From Robiginitomaculum sp. (GTDB lineage Bacteria > Pseudomonadota > Alphaproteobacteria > Caulobacterales > Maricaulaceae), in the NCBI GenBank assembly GCA_021647375.1, contig JAKIUV010000003.1, positions 6,355 through 70,354 of the forward strand: 64,000 nt of DNA. The letters run 5' to 3'. The translations under genes and the position numbers were made by a program. Every line of letters starts with the position of its first letter. Position 1 is the first letter of the stretch. Positions 26,201 to 34,373 of the stretch are shown here, piece by piece. Below the pieces are notes generated by a model. It worked only from the letters and a program-made list of their open reading frames with translations. It was not told where the DNA came from and ran no database searches.

Positions 26201-28301
26201 CATTGCTTACGGAGCCGAGACCAATCAAGGCTTTGCCAAAGACGAAATAGCGGCTGACGGCACCAGCGGCCCTTACCGCCTGTCCAACACCTTTGTTTTG
26301 GCAAATTCAGAAACCATTACTCTTGAGACCCGTGACCGGGTGCGTGCAGATGTCATTCTTGAGAGCCGCCGTTTAATCCGGCATTTGGATTATACCTTGG
26401 ACAATATTACGGGAGAAATAATTTTCCGCTTGCCTGTTGACGTATCGGATAGTGGTTTTAACCCCAATGTCATTGTGGTGGACTACGAGACTTCTAATGA
26501 TAGTGAGCGAAATCTGTCTTACGGCGGGCGCATACAGAAGCAAATTATGGATGGTCGTGTTCAAATCGGCTCAACCTTTGTCCACGAGGGCGGCAATGGC
26601 AATGGTGCGGGGGGCAAAGCCGATATGATCGGTGCTGAAATTATCGCACAGGTTGGTAAGGGTACAGAGTTCCGCGCAGAGTTTGCCACAAGCCGATCTA
26701 AGGTCAATGCGCAAGAGGATTATAAATCTGCCAATGCCTATTTGGCGGAGATCAACCATACGAGTAAGACGTTAAATGCAGGTGTTTATGTGCGTTCAGA
26801 AGAGGCGGGTTTTGGATTGGTACAGCGCAGTACAACAACCAGCGATATTCGCCGCTATGGTGCCAATGTGGATTACAAATTCCAAGAACTTGAAAACAAA
26901 GAAACTGGGCGTCGTGGTTCGCGCAATATGTCCGCCAGCATTTACAAGGTTGATAATTTGGGCACAGGGGATTCGCGCATGTTGTCTGAAATAAGTGTCA
27001 ACCAAGAAAGCGAAAAATTAAGTGCTTCTCTTGGGCTACGTGCGGTAAAAGACAAATTCGTAACGGGCAATGACCGCGAGTCTATTCTCGCCTTAGCCAG
27101 CGTTCAATATGCTTTGCCTAAACACGGTGCGACTTTCCAAATCAACCATGAGCAACCAATTGGCGGGAAAGACACCGTCGGTGATTTTCCGGAGCGCACA
27201 CGTATATCCGTAACGAAGACCATAACGGAAAAAGCTAGCGTGCGCATCAATCATGACATATTGGGCGGTGCCACATCGGCAGGACAAAACACCTCTATCG
27301 GTGTGAGCTATACGCCGTGGGCCGGCACAGATCTTTCTTTAGGTTCGGATATGATAACGTCTGATAGCGGCAGACGCATCGGAGCCACCATTGGCCTTGA
27401 CCAACAATTGCAACTTTCGCCTAAATGGAGCACATCCTTTGGTCTCACCAATAGACGGATATTTGGCAACGGAAATACTATTGAGCAAGTGGCTCCCGAT
27501 GCCGCTATATCGGCTTTTGAAACCAATGAAGCCTATCTTTCAGCTTATGTAGGCGCGGGGTACCGCACCGGGGAAACAAGCATGTCTGCTCGCCTGGAAG
27601 TGCGCGATGCCGTGTCCAGCGAAGCCCTTATCGCCAGCGTGGCGGCTGCCCGCGAGATGTCGGAAAAACTGTCTTTCGCAGGTGCCTTTAGAGCCAATTT
27701 TAGAAACCAGGATATAGTTGGCGCTGCGGGCTTGTCCGGTCGTTCGAGCCGGATTGATGGCCGGATTGGTACCGCTTGGCGTCCGCGCAGTACGGATGAA
27801 TTGGTCATATTGAACCGCTTTGATGTCAGAGTTGATAATAGTTTAACAGGTACCAAGACCACAAAACTGGTTAATAATTTTACGGCCAATACAATGTTGA
27901 ACGAGCGTTGGCAGCTTGCGGGTAATTACGGCGTGAAATATGTGAAGACCGATTTTGACGGTACATCCTATAGCGGTTTCTCGCATCTTATCGGCGGCGA
28001 AACGCGGTTTGATATAACCGAACGCATTGATATTGGCTTGCACGGCTCCGTATTGTACGGCGCAAATTCTGATACGCTCAGCTATGCCTACGGGCCGTCC
28101 ATAGGCATCTCGCCTGTTGACAATGTTTGGCTTAGCCTGGGGTATAATGTCGAGGGTTATAAAGACCGGGATTTCTCTGCCGCAGAGTACAGCCAAAAAG
28201 GCGCCTATATAAAATTCCGCTTCAAATTTGACCAAAATACGGCGCGCGGATTATTAGACATGATCTCGCCCAAAAGCGACTTTTCTGCAAAAACAAATTA
28301 A
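23214..28301 (+). CDS. Giant surface protein: DUF11, Cna-B-like and outer-membrane barrel domains
   Basis: The 1695-residue product starts with a signal peptide (to about residue 30). A GQTVTNVASVSYDVDG segment like that of its neighbour follows. Then come beta-rich domains, a DUF11 repeat (about 375-490), a carboxypeptidase/Cna-B-like fold (YAITDEDGLYNFGGVKTG, about 525-560), and a conserved block with YTLYGDRSYNEFEA, GTSGPYRL and ETRDRVRAD (about 925-1080). Roughly 600 C-terminal residues alternate hydrophobic and polar in strands typical of a large outer-membrane barrel. The product is likely anchored in the outer membrane and exposes the DUF11 part. I chose ATG 23214 over GTG 23196 because of AGGA at 23205. 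Confidence 0.8.
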   Translation: MVSSRILTWVRCLVFVALGLIVSVGGLAQATILGQTVTNVASVSYDVDGGGSVTVVTNPAIFVISAERTDSTIDFFRYAPNAPEAVNVQINGADYSPLGHTPGPFVAMPAPERTAGVPLNISTPIPLIPASTYFSGELMFVRVRDLGQNGDQNRIETVIITVLTADGDEICLRLYESGLDTGEFWAWVPSSRDTTPKNDPVLTTPQGTTLTATYIDSFDATEISIDTALVDPYGRVFNGVTGDYVDNARVTLIDAVTGQPANVFGIDGVSRYPNSVLTGQDTTDASGLVYDIRPGEFRFPLAPVGEYFIRVDPPQGFSFASSLTTADFTNLTNAPFVIETNASYGRNFTLNSSGPLNFDIPLDAETDFVIAKSSELRAGDIGDFVPYTITVENRGQAGSPVVLVDSLPQGFKYVAGSSTLDTQKVADPEISVSGNKLTYRPGILRTGETFKLTYVLEIGAGAGTGEAINAVVALDGNNAPVSNVARYSLTLREDLLRSTSTLIGRVAEYACNGDEDWAREIENGTGVKGVRLYMETGAYAITDEDGLYNFGGVKTGTHVVQIDTETLPEGYEVMTCEESTRYAGKPYSQFIEIQGGGLWRANFYLKNTGGTEALKQEVEFNDRTEYRSFDAAWLDTQTPDLEWVYPSPVRTPSTPSVNIGIKHAPGQKIDLQVNGRSVPTANFEARDSNRTRTVMMSRWRGVDILEGQNTFNIAVKNAVGETIKTMTRDIHYAKTIARAYTLPDQSKLVADGRTTPILAVRLENAAGRPVHAGRIAQIDIAAPYRLYNKSRLEGAEELVSPNSARANIVAGADGIARIELEPTLQAGKVTIIVTLDNGRKLELFMYLEPEKRDWIIVGLAEGSVAYNSLKNKSVALVAGAADDLTSDGRVAFFAKGLIKGDWMLTLAVDTDKRRGNRDGGFRTEIDPNAYYTLYGDRSYNEFEAASRYPVYIKLEKKRFYAMFGDFNTNITEGKLTRYNRHLSGIKSEYLGENFQAIAYGAETNQGFAKDEIAADGTSGPYRLSNTFVLANSETITLETRDRVRADVILESRRLIRHLDYTLDNITGEIIFRLPVDVSDSGFNPNVIVVDYETSNDSERNLSYGGRIQKQIMDGRVQIGSTFVHEGGNGNGAGGKADMIGAEIIAQVGKGTEFRAEFATSRSKVNAQEDYKSANAYLAEINHTSKTLNAGVYVRSEEAGFGLVQRSTTTSDIRRYGANVDYKFQELENKETGRRGSRNMSASIYKVDNLGTGDSRMLSEISVNQESEKLSASLGLRAVKDKFVTGNDRESILALASVQYALPKHGATFQINHEQPIGGKDTVGDFPERTRISVTKTITEKASVRINHDILGGATSAGQNTSIGVSYTPWAGTDLSLGSDMITSDSGRRIGATIGLDQQLQLSPKWSTSFGLTNRRIFGNGNTIEQVAPDAAISAFETNEAYLSAYVGAGYRTGETSMSARLEVRDAVSSEALIASVAAAREMSEKLSFAGAFRANFRNQDIVGAAGLSGRSSRIDGRIGTAWRPRSTDELVILNRFDVRVDNSLTGTKTTKLVNNFTANTMLNERWQLAGNYGVKYVKTDFDGTSYSGFSHLIGGETRFDITERIDIGLHGSVLYGANSDTLSYAYGPSIGISPVDNVWLSLGYNVEGYKDRDFSAAEYSQKGAYIKFRFKFDQNTARGLLDMISPKSDFSAKTN

Positions 28302-28334
28302 GGGTTGTGCGGAAAATATTTAGACCCTTTTTTA
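28300..28334 (+). terminator. Probable terminator after surface locus
   Basis: AAGGGT (28300-28305) can pair with ACCCTT (28324-28329), and a run of T follows. The loop is about 18 bases, longer than usual. It sits directly after the stop of the giant surface protein gene, where a terminator is expected, as the next gene lies on the other strand. Confidence 0.45.
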
Positions 28335-28336
28335 TA

Positions 28337-28876
28337 TCATACCTCCAAACCCAACCGCTCGCGAACTCGCATGATAAATGCTTTTTGCTCGGGGTTTGCT
28401 TCGCCGTCGGCTTGGGATATTTTGCCCAACATGTCCGATAAATCGTCTGCTTCGGCTCGGTTAATCGCTTTGGATAATATATTGGTCATAGGTGCCAGCA
28501 CTGTATCAGGCTGGACGAAGTCTTTCACGGCCCAGCGCATTTGCGTCGATAACTCGTCTGCCTCTACCGCCGATATTTTCATATAGGACTTCAAGGTTGA
28601 AATAATGCGACTAGTCGAGGCACCGCTGATCAGGCCATCATGGGCGGCGGCGTAATCAGACAGTTTGGCAACACTGACCATAAGAATGGTTGCTGCTTCC
28701 ATGGGGTTGTCGATTAAATCAATACCGCGCTTGGAGGCATTGTTTTTAAAGCGCATACGGCGCGGCATATTGCGCAAAGTACTGGCCGCATTCGCCACAT
28801 CTCTGGCACCGCGCGCCGCCCGGCTGATCCAAAATATGGCACTGGCGACGGCAATAATAATCCCGATTATGTGCAT
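28337..28876 (-). CDS. TerB-like membrane-anchored hypothetical protein
   Basis: The 179-residue product starts with one hydrophobic helix (residues 2-18). A basic segment follows, then a helical domain of about 120 residues ending NPEQKAFIMRVRERLGL. The acidic and leucine pattern (AEADDLSDMLGKISQADGEAN) is like the TerB helical fold. The start at 28876 is preferred over 28897 because AAGGA lies 9 bases upstream and the helix then begins at residue 2. No defined function. The gene is separated by 33 bases from the extensin gene transcribed in the same direction. Confidence 0.55.
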   Translation of the reverse strand: MHIIGIIIAVASAIFWISRAARGARDVANAASTLRNMPRRMRFKNNASKRGIDLIDNPMEAATILMVSVAKLSDYAAAHDGLISGASTSRIISTLKSYMKISAVEADELSTQMRWAVKDFVQPDTVLAPMTNILSKAINRAEADDLSDMLGKISQADGEANPEQKAFIMRVRERLGLEV

Positions 28877-28909
28877 AGCATTTTCCTTTGCTGGCACTAT
28901 AGGCGGTTT

Positions 28910-29635
28910 CTAGCGACAGGACAAGCTTGGTCCTTGGTCAAGGTGAAAATGGTCTTTGTGCGCATCATTATAATCCGGTGACAACACCACCCGAAACAAG
29001 CGGCACGCGGAGCCGCGCGCTTCGTGCAGGAATTTGGCTTTGCTGCGCCCCTCTTTACTACCGTCGCTACGCCAGTGTTTTAATATAGAAACCACCCGCC
29101 CGTCTTCCAGTTCAAACCCGGTAATGTCCCAAGCATTGGCAAAAGCATGTTCTGACCAGGCACCTGAACTATTGCCTCTTTGCCGGCGGCAAGAATATGT
29201 GCCAGCATGGTGGGCTTTCTTGAGGCCGCTTCCCATATATTTACGGGCATGTTTATCCACTTGCCTCAGCCAGATATAAGATGCCAAGACCAAGGGGCAT
29301 TGTCCCGTTACCTGCTTTGGCCGGAACCGTGCGCCGGATGCTTTGGTCATGGTCGCCGCGACCTTCCAACCACAAGCCTTATTGCCTGTCTGGCTGTCTT
29401 TTTTGGGTGCGGCTTGCACATAATTCAGGTGCAAGGCTTCGTCTAATTTTCCCATACAAGCAGAGCTGGGGCCTAAGGCGATTAAGGTGATTTTGGTGCC
29501 TGTAGCAAATCCGACCTGTGCCTCGACATCAAGCGGTTTCCACGGCAAATGCTGTGGGGGCACGAAGCGGTCCGCCAGTAATATCAGCAATAAAATAAAT
29601 GCAAAGAGCAACCCCGCCTTGGTGCGGCGGCGCAA
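28910..29635 (-). CDS. Extensin-family protein (peptidase M15-like fold)
   Basis: The 241-residue product has an N-terminal membrane helix (residues 7-22) and the extensin-like C-terminal domain found widely in alphaproteobacteria. It carries WSEHAFANAWDITGFEL near residue 160 and the closing SPDYNDAHKDHFHLDQG. The SEHAxAxAxDI and HxDHFHLD motifs resemble metal ligands of M15-type peptidases, so a cell-wall peptide role is plausible but unproven. Six or more cysteines suggest disulphides in the periplasm. It is 7 bases downstream of rpmB on the same strand. Confidence 0.85.
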   Translation of the reverse strand: MRRRTKAGLLFAFILLLILLADRFVPPQHLPWKPLDVEAQVGFATGTKITLIALGPSSACMGKLDEALHLNYVQAAPKKDSQTGNKACGWKVAATMTKASGARFRPKQVTGQCPLVLASYIWLRQVDKHARKYMGSGLKKAHHAGTYSCRRQRGNSSGAWSEHAFANAWDITGFELEDGRVVSILKHWRSDGSKEGRSKAKFLHEARGSACRLFRVVLSPDYNDAHKDHFHLDQGPSLSCR

Positions 29636-29642
29636 ATTTAAC

Positions 29643-29951
29643 CTAAGCAGCTTCAGTTTCAGCTTCTGCTTCTGTAGTTTTTTTGACCAAAGCCCGTTTG
29701 ATTTTTTTGGCTTTGTCGGTCAATTTAGCATTTTTGGTGTTCATCAAAAAGCCGTCCAGACCGCCTTTGAAATCAACTGTGCGCAATGACGCGGCGGTAA
29801 CGCGCATTTTAAACTTTTGACCAAGAATGTCGGATGCCAAAGTGACATTGCACAAATTCGGCTCAAAACGGCGTTTTGTCCGTACTTTAGAGTGAGAAAC
29901 ATTATTTCCGCTCATTGGGCCTGTACCCATAAGATCGCAACGACGTGCCAT
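29643..29951 (-). CDS. rpmB: 50S ribosomal protein L28
   Basis: The 102-residue product begins MARRCDLMGTGPMSGNNVSHS and contains RRFEPNLCNV, both typical of alphaproteobacterial L28, which is longer than the E. coli protein and carries a lysine-rich end. The alanine/glutamate tail is a usual feature. It is a component of the large ribosomal subunit near the E site. AAAGGA lies 10 bases before the start. It heads a two-gene group with the extensin-family gene. Confidence 0.95.
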   Translation of the reverse strand: MARRCDLMGTGPMSGNNVSHSKVRTKRRFEPNLCNVTLASDILGQKFKMRVTAASLRTVDFKGGLDGFLMNTKNAKLTDKAKKIKRALVKKTTEAEAETEAA

Positions 29952-30203
29952 GACAAAGTCCTTTAGTATTAAATTCTAGTATTCCATTCGCTATTCAGGC
30001 GCAGATATGCCGCCATAAAAACAAGTTTGCGGGACATACCCCCCTAAAACCCCAAGGTCAAGCACCATATTGCGCTAAATGTCAGAGAAAATACCTCCAG
30101 CCGCAAACCAATAAACCATATGGTCGCACCGCCTCAGGCATGAGTACATATTGATAATTCAGCCGACTTGCTCATTCCCGCTCCCCCGCCTATAGGGTTT
30201 GCT

Positions 30204-31061
30204 ATGAAATTTATGATTCTAAATGGGGCCGGCAATCGGTTCGGCGTATTTGACGCCCGGGGCCGCCCCGGTTTTGCCATGACATCCGAACTGGCCAAAG
30301 CCACCGCCGCCAAAGGGGGGGTGATGGGGGCGCGCGGCGCTGACCAAATCATTGTTATGAGGGCGCCTAAATCTGCGCAGGTCGATAAGTTGCAGGCAGA
30401 TGTGTTCATGGAAATATGGAATGCGGACGGCGGTCAGGTCGATGCCTGCGGCAATGCTTCGCGCTGTATTCCGTGGTTGGTGATGGTTGAAACCGGGCGG
30501 GATGCTATCCTGCTTGAGACCAATGCCGGACTGTTACAGACCACCCGCACGGGCGAATTTTCCGTCGCCGTTGATATGGGTGAGCCGCGTCTTGACTGGA
30601 CGGAAATCCCGCTCAAGGAATATATGGACACCCATGTCATAGACGTCAAAGTCGGCCCCATAGATGCGCCGATACTGGCGCGGCCTGGCGCGGTAAATAT
30701 GGGCAATCCCCACTGTGTTTTCTTTGTGGAGAACGTAGAGGAAACGGCGGTCGATAAAATAGGCCCGATGATAGAATTCCATCCTTTATTCCCCCAGCAG
30801 TGCAATGTCGGTTTTGCCGAAATCCGCAGCCGCAACGAAATCCGCCTTCGGGTTTGGGAGCGCGGGGTTGGCATCACCAAAGCATGCGGCACAGGTGCCT
30901 GCGCTGCCTTGGTCGCCGCCCACCGCCAAAGCCGTACCGACCGTAGCGCAAGTGTCATTATGGACGGCGGCACATTGCACATAGAATGGCGGGAGACCGA
31001 CAACCACGTCATTATGACCGGCCCCGTAGAGCTGGAGTTTGAAGGTAAGTTGGACGCTTAA
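30204..31061 (+). CDS. dapF: Diaminopimelate epimerase (alpha-type)
   Basis: DapF converts LL- to meso-diaminopimelate for lysine and peptidoglycan. The 285-residue product has the two catalytic cysteines in DACGNASRC (near residue 87) and ACGTGACA (near 229), plus HPLFPQQCNV and RVWERGVG. Its opening, NGAGNRFGVFDARG, departs from the enterobacterial GNDF form but matches the alphaproteobacterial branch. The ATG at 30204 fits the family N-terminus better than the in-frame TTG/ATG farther upstream. The neighbour at 31072 converges with it. Confidence 0.92.
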   Translation: MKFMILNGAGNRFGVFDARGRPGFAMTSELAKATAAKGGVMGARGADQIIVMRAPKSAQVDKLQADVFMEIWNADGGQVDACGNASRCIPWLVMVETGRDAILLETNAGLLQTTRTGEFSVAVDMGEPRLDWTEIPLKEYMDTHVIDVKVGPIDAPILARPGAVNMGNPHCVFFVENVEETAVDKIGPMIEFHPLFPQQCNVGFAEIRSRNEIRLRVWERGVGITKACGTGACAALVAAHRQSRTDRSASVIMDGGTLHIEWRETDNHVIMTGPVELEFEGKLDA

Positions 31062-31071
31062 ATATTGGCAT

Positions 31072-31866
31072 TTATGGGGGTTCTCGTATAAGATAATCGT
31101 CTAAATTTTCCGCCGCTTCATGTTCATTTTTGCGCGGCGGATATATGGGTATTTCACCTGCTTTTTCAGGTGTGACCACCCCCGCACTTTGCGCATCTTT
31201 TTCCGCGCTGGCCGCTTCTGGCACCAATTCATCGGGGGTGAAGCAGATGGGTTTCATGGCGCGTTTACCGCGCTGCAAGCCGCCTTTATTTTTGCCTTTA
31301 TTCTTGTCTTGAATATCCACACCCCAAAGCTTGAGATAGGCGGCGCGGGTTTGTTCCAGCTTAGGGTCAGGCCGAGACCGCCCATATAAAAACCGCCCGA
31401 CATTGAATATTTTGACCAAGGCAAAGGGCTTCCAATTATAGGTGCGGGGTGCGGGGTTTATCGCAGGCTTATGGCTCCAGTTTTGTTGAACCCCGCCAAA
31501 CCCAGCAAAACCATTTGGAAATTTCCGCTTCCAATCGCCGAAATGTTTTGTCAGCGCATAGTCCGCCAAACGGTTTTTACGCCAGCGCTTGATAGCCCGT
31601 TCGCCGATAACCCGGCGAACAAAGGCAATGCGTTGGGGGCTTTGCAACACCCAGGCCTTGATGCGCATATTGAGGTTTTCTCTAGCCTTGATGCGCAAGT
31701 CCCGCGACTGCCGTGCCAACATGCGCTCACAAAACCGTGCCATCTGCGCCCCGCCAATCCGCGCTTCAATCACAGCCAGCAGGGTGGTGATAAACCCCGA
31801 CAGCGCCGCCAAATCCCAAAGTCCGGGCGGCGATAATTTGTTTATCTCATTTAGGTCAAGTTTCAT
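31072..31866 (-). CDS. Hypothetical basic protein
   Basis: The 264-residue product is unusually basic and tryptophan/arginine-rich in its first 180 residues. Examples are QSPQRIAFVRRVIGERAIKRW and long runs with RR, KR and WKR. The acidic C-terminal tail is probably disordered. A hydrophobic segment near residues 17-35 may be a membrane contact. I do not recognise the family. It lies 10 bases from the dapF stop, tail to tail. A role in nucleic-acid or membrane binding is possible from composition only. Confidence 0.5.
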   Translation of the reverse strand: MKLDLNEINKLSPPGLWDLAALSGFITTLLAVIEARIGGAQMARFCERMLARQSRDLRIKARENLNMRIKAWVLQSPQRIAFVRRVIGERAIKRWRKNRLADYALTKHFGDWKRKFPNGFAGFGGVQQNWSHKPAINPAPRTYNWKPFALVKIFNVGRFLYGRSRPDPKLEQTRAAYLKLWGVDIQDKNKGKNKGGLQRGKRAMKPICFTPDELVPEAASAEKDAQSAGVVTPEKAGEIPIYPPRKNEHEAAENLDDYLIREPP

Positions 31867-31997
31867 GCTTAGGAGAATAAACCAGCCCAGAACACCATGG
31901 ATAAGTTTTTTGAAATAATGTTTTGGAGAGAAATCAAAGGAGAAATAACCGGACTATTTGGGGAGAGGAGTGGTGAAAGGGGAGGGTATTGCTTGCT

Positions 31998-32933
31998 CTA
32001 AATGCCCAGTTTTTTCGCAAGTGTTTTTGCCAGTCTTTGCGCGCCTTTATTGTCTGCGCCTGAGCCTTCGGCGAATCCCAGATATAAATATGGTTCTATG
32101 AGTTCCAGCTCTATCAGCAGCAAACGCCCGTCGTCGGCGCGCAGCAGGTCTACCCGGGCGTAGAGCGGGGTGAAATCGAGCATGTCAAACACGGCGCGAG
32201 CCTGAGCGCGTTCTTGTTGGTTCGGCGCGTAAGCTTGTTCGCGGCCACCGTAAATAGATTGGACACGGTAATCGCCGTCTTTGGGGCGTTTGACCAGTGC
32301 ATGGGAGAATGCGCCGCCAAAATACAAGAAAGAATATTCGCCCTCGGTCAGGACGCTTTTCACGAAAGGTTGGATGAGCGTGCCAGCGGGGGGTAATTTG
32401 TCCTTGCTCGGATAAGGATCGCCTTTCTTGAGCAGAACTTGCCGCCAGGCACCGCCGCCCACATCCGGTTTTATGACGAGTTGGTCACAGCCAGAAGCCT
32501 CGCCTGCAAATTTTTCAAATGAACGCTGGACTTCGGCTTCGGAAACCCGGTCGACCCGGCGCGACGGAATGGTGTGTACACCCTGGTGCGCCAAATCTTC
32601 CAGATAGGATTTATTGCTGTTCCACTGGACAACATCAAAGCGGTTGAAGAGTTCTGTCTTTTGGCAGATTTGCGCCATAGCTTGCAGGAATGCTTGTTGG
32701 TTGCTTTCAAAATAATCCCAGACCAGCAAAGGCAACATAGCGTCATAGTCGTCTGCCACCGCTGCTGCATCACGCCAGTTGAGTACATCCAGCTTCATAC
32801 CCAATGCGGCGAAGGCCGGGCGCAATTTACCGATTTCTTCTTCCAGTTCAAACGCATCCGAGCGCAAATCCGGATGGCCCGGCAAGAGATTGCCAGAGGC
32901 AAGGATGGCGACTTTTTTCATATCATTTTTCAT
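31998..32933 (-). CDS. ATP-grasp enzyme of unknown substrate
   Basis: The 311-residue product resembles the ATP-binding half of glutathione synthetase and related ligases. It has KPDVGGGAWRQVLLKKG as the flexible ATP loop near residue 170, LIQPFVKSV and a late acidic metal site LLIELELIEPYLYLG. The N-terminal half (DYDAMLPLLVWDYF) matches the short-ligase group without an obvious partner domain. It should join a carboxylate to an amine with ATP, but the substrate is unknown. It stands alone, and a family A repeat lies upstream. A second start four codons downstream is possible. Confidence 0.75.
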   Translation of the reverse strand: MKNDMKKVAILASGNLLPGHPDLRSDAFELEEEIGKLRPAFAALGMKLDVLNWRDAAAVADDYDAMLPLLVWDYFESNQQAFLQAMAQICQKTELFNRFDVVQWNSNKSYLEDLAHQGVHTIPSRRVDRVSEAEVQRSFEKFAGEASGCDQLVIKPDVGGGAWRQVLLKKGDPYPSKDKLPPAGTLIQPFVKSVLTEGEYSFLYFGGAFSHALVKRPKDGDYRVQSIYGGREQAYAPNQQERAQARAVFDMLDFTPLYARVDLLRADDGRLLLIELELIEPYLYLGFAEGSGADNKGAQRLAKTLAKKLGI

Positions 32934-33046
32934 AAGAACCGCCTAGCGGCATAAACCGCAAAGGACAACCCCCTTATGGCTTCCGTCCTCCGCCGCAGAC
33001 GGGTAGGGCAATTGCATATGGGGTTCCATTATGAAATATTTCCTAC

Positions 33047-33242
33047 ATCCTCACCCCGCCTGCGGGGGAGGTGGGCGCCCCTTGGCGCTCGGAGGGGGAA
33101 GCAACTACCGGCACAATAATTCCCTGAAATGATTATCCGGACAGCTTACCAAACTGTCGCATCTCATGTCTGGTGTTTGCTGAAACCTGCTTCCCTCTCC
33201 GCCCCTAAGAAGGGGCACCTCCCCCACAAGTTGGGTGAGGAT
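33047..33242. repeat. Palindromic intergenic repeat, family A copy 2
   Basis: Inverted arms (ATCCTCACCCCGCC and GGGGGAGGTG on the left, CACCTCCCCC and GGGTGAGGAT on the right) enclose an unrelated centre, as in the copy at 15561. The two copies are about 80% alike in the arms by eye. It fills the gap of about 380 bases between the ATP-grasp and kinase genes. I see no gene in that gap. Confidence 0.8.
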
Positions 33243-33311
33243 GGCGTGTTATCCGCTTGCAAAACACGTGGCTCTCCCTTATGCGCAGTTTAAATTTTTT
33301 GGAGATTAGAC

Positions 33312-34319
33312 ATGCGCGCACACTATGATGTTTTGGGGATTGGCAATGCCATTATGGATGTGATTGCTCCTGTGGACGAAGAGGTGCTTTTGGCTGAGAA
33401 TATCACCAAGGCCTCCATGACTTTAATCGACCAAGAGCGGGCGTTACAGCTCCATGGCGCTTTAAAAAAATCCAGCGACAGCCTCAGCGAAATTGCTGGT
33501 GGTTCCGGGGCTAACACTGTTGCGGGCATTGCGGCTCTCGGGGTTTCGGCGGCCTATATTGGCAAGGTTGCGGACGACGGTTTGGGCAAGCGTTTCACGG
33601 ATAGCCTTGCGGCACTCGGTGTCACGGCCAACACGGCGCCCCTGAAAAAGGGTGAGGCTACGGCGCGGTCATTGATCGCGGTCACGCCCGACGGGGAACG
33701 CTCTATGTCGACCTATTTGGGGGCTAATGTTACATTCGGGGTCAAAGATATAGACCCCGCAATCGTGCGGGCGTCTGCGGTCACCTATATGGAGGGGTAT
33801 TTGTTCGACACCGACGCGCAAAAGGCCGCCTTTGTCAAAGCCGCCGAAATCGCCAAGGCCGCCGGACGGCAAGTTGCCCTGACATTATCCGATAGTTTTT
33901 GCGTTGACCGCCACCGCGCCGCCTTCGCCCACCTTGTGGATAACCATGTGGATATTTTGTTTGCGAATGAGGCAGAACTTTTATCCCTTTATGAAACCGA
34001 TGATTTAAATGCGGCGTTGGATAATGTATGGGCGACAGGAACCACGACATTAGTGACATTATCGGACAAAGGTTCTTTGATAAAGAATTCTGGGGATGTG
34101 CACGAGATCCCGGCTCTCTCTGTGGATAAAGTTATCGACACCACAGGCGCAGGCGACCAATATGCTGCGGGCGTACTCGCAGGACGCGCCATGGGTCTTG
34201 ACTGGCAAGATGCAGGGCGTCTTGGCTCGACCTGCGCATCCGAAGTCATTAGTCATTACGGCGCACGTCCAGAAGCCAGCATTCACCAGCTTGTCGTAGA
34301 CGGCGTCACACGCCTTTGA
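33312..34319 (+). CDS. PfkB-family kinase (adenosine kinase-like)
   Basis: The 335-residue product has the ribokinase fold marks: GNAIMDVIAPVD at the start, GGSGANTVAGIAALG near residue 64, and the closing DTTGAGDQYAAG with catalytic base Asp282. The overall pattern is close to bacterial proteins annotated as adenosine kinase. They phosphorylate a nucleoside or sugar with ATP in the cytoplasm. GGAG precedes the start. A terminator follows the stop. The exact substrate is not decided by the sequence. Confidence 0.88.
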   Translation: MRAHYDVLGIGNAIMDVIAPVDEEVLLAENITKASMTLIDQERALQLHGALKKSSDSLSEIAGGSGANTVAGIAALGVSAAYIGKVADDGLGKRFTDSLAALGVTANTAPLKKGEATARSLIAVTPDGERSMSTYLGANVTFGVKDIDPAIVRASAVTYMEGYLFDTDAQKAAFVKAAEIAKAAGRQVALTLSDSFCVDRHRAAFAHLVDNHVDILFANEAELLSLYETDDLNAALDNVWATGTTTLVTLSDKGSLIKNSGDVHEIPALSVDKVIDTTGAGDQYAAGVLAGRAMGLDWQDAGRLGSTCASEVISHYGARPEASIHQLVVDGVTRL

Positions 34320-34327
34320 GGCAATAA

Positions 34328-34353
34328 AAAAGCCCCGCGCAGGCAGGGCTTTT
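34328..34353. terminator. Bidirectional rho-independent terminator
   Basis: AAAAGCCC and GGGCTTTT form an 8-bp stem around 10 bases, with A-runs and T-runs on both sides. It lies between the stop of the PfkB kinase (plus) and the stop of rplT (minus) and can end both transcripts. Confidence 0.88.
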
Positions 34354-34373
34354 CAAATTTCGATAGTACCGAC

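Noticed and set aside
30204..31061. dapF as a degraded enzyme because GNDF reads GNRF
   Set aside because: Both catalytic cysteine blocks are intact, and the changed N-terminus matches the alphaproteobacterial branch of the family.
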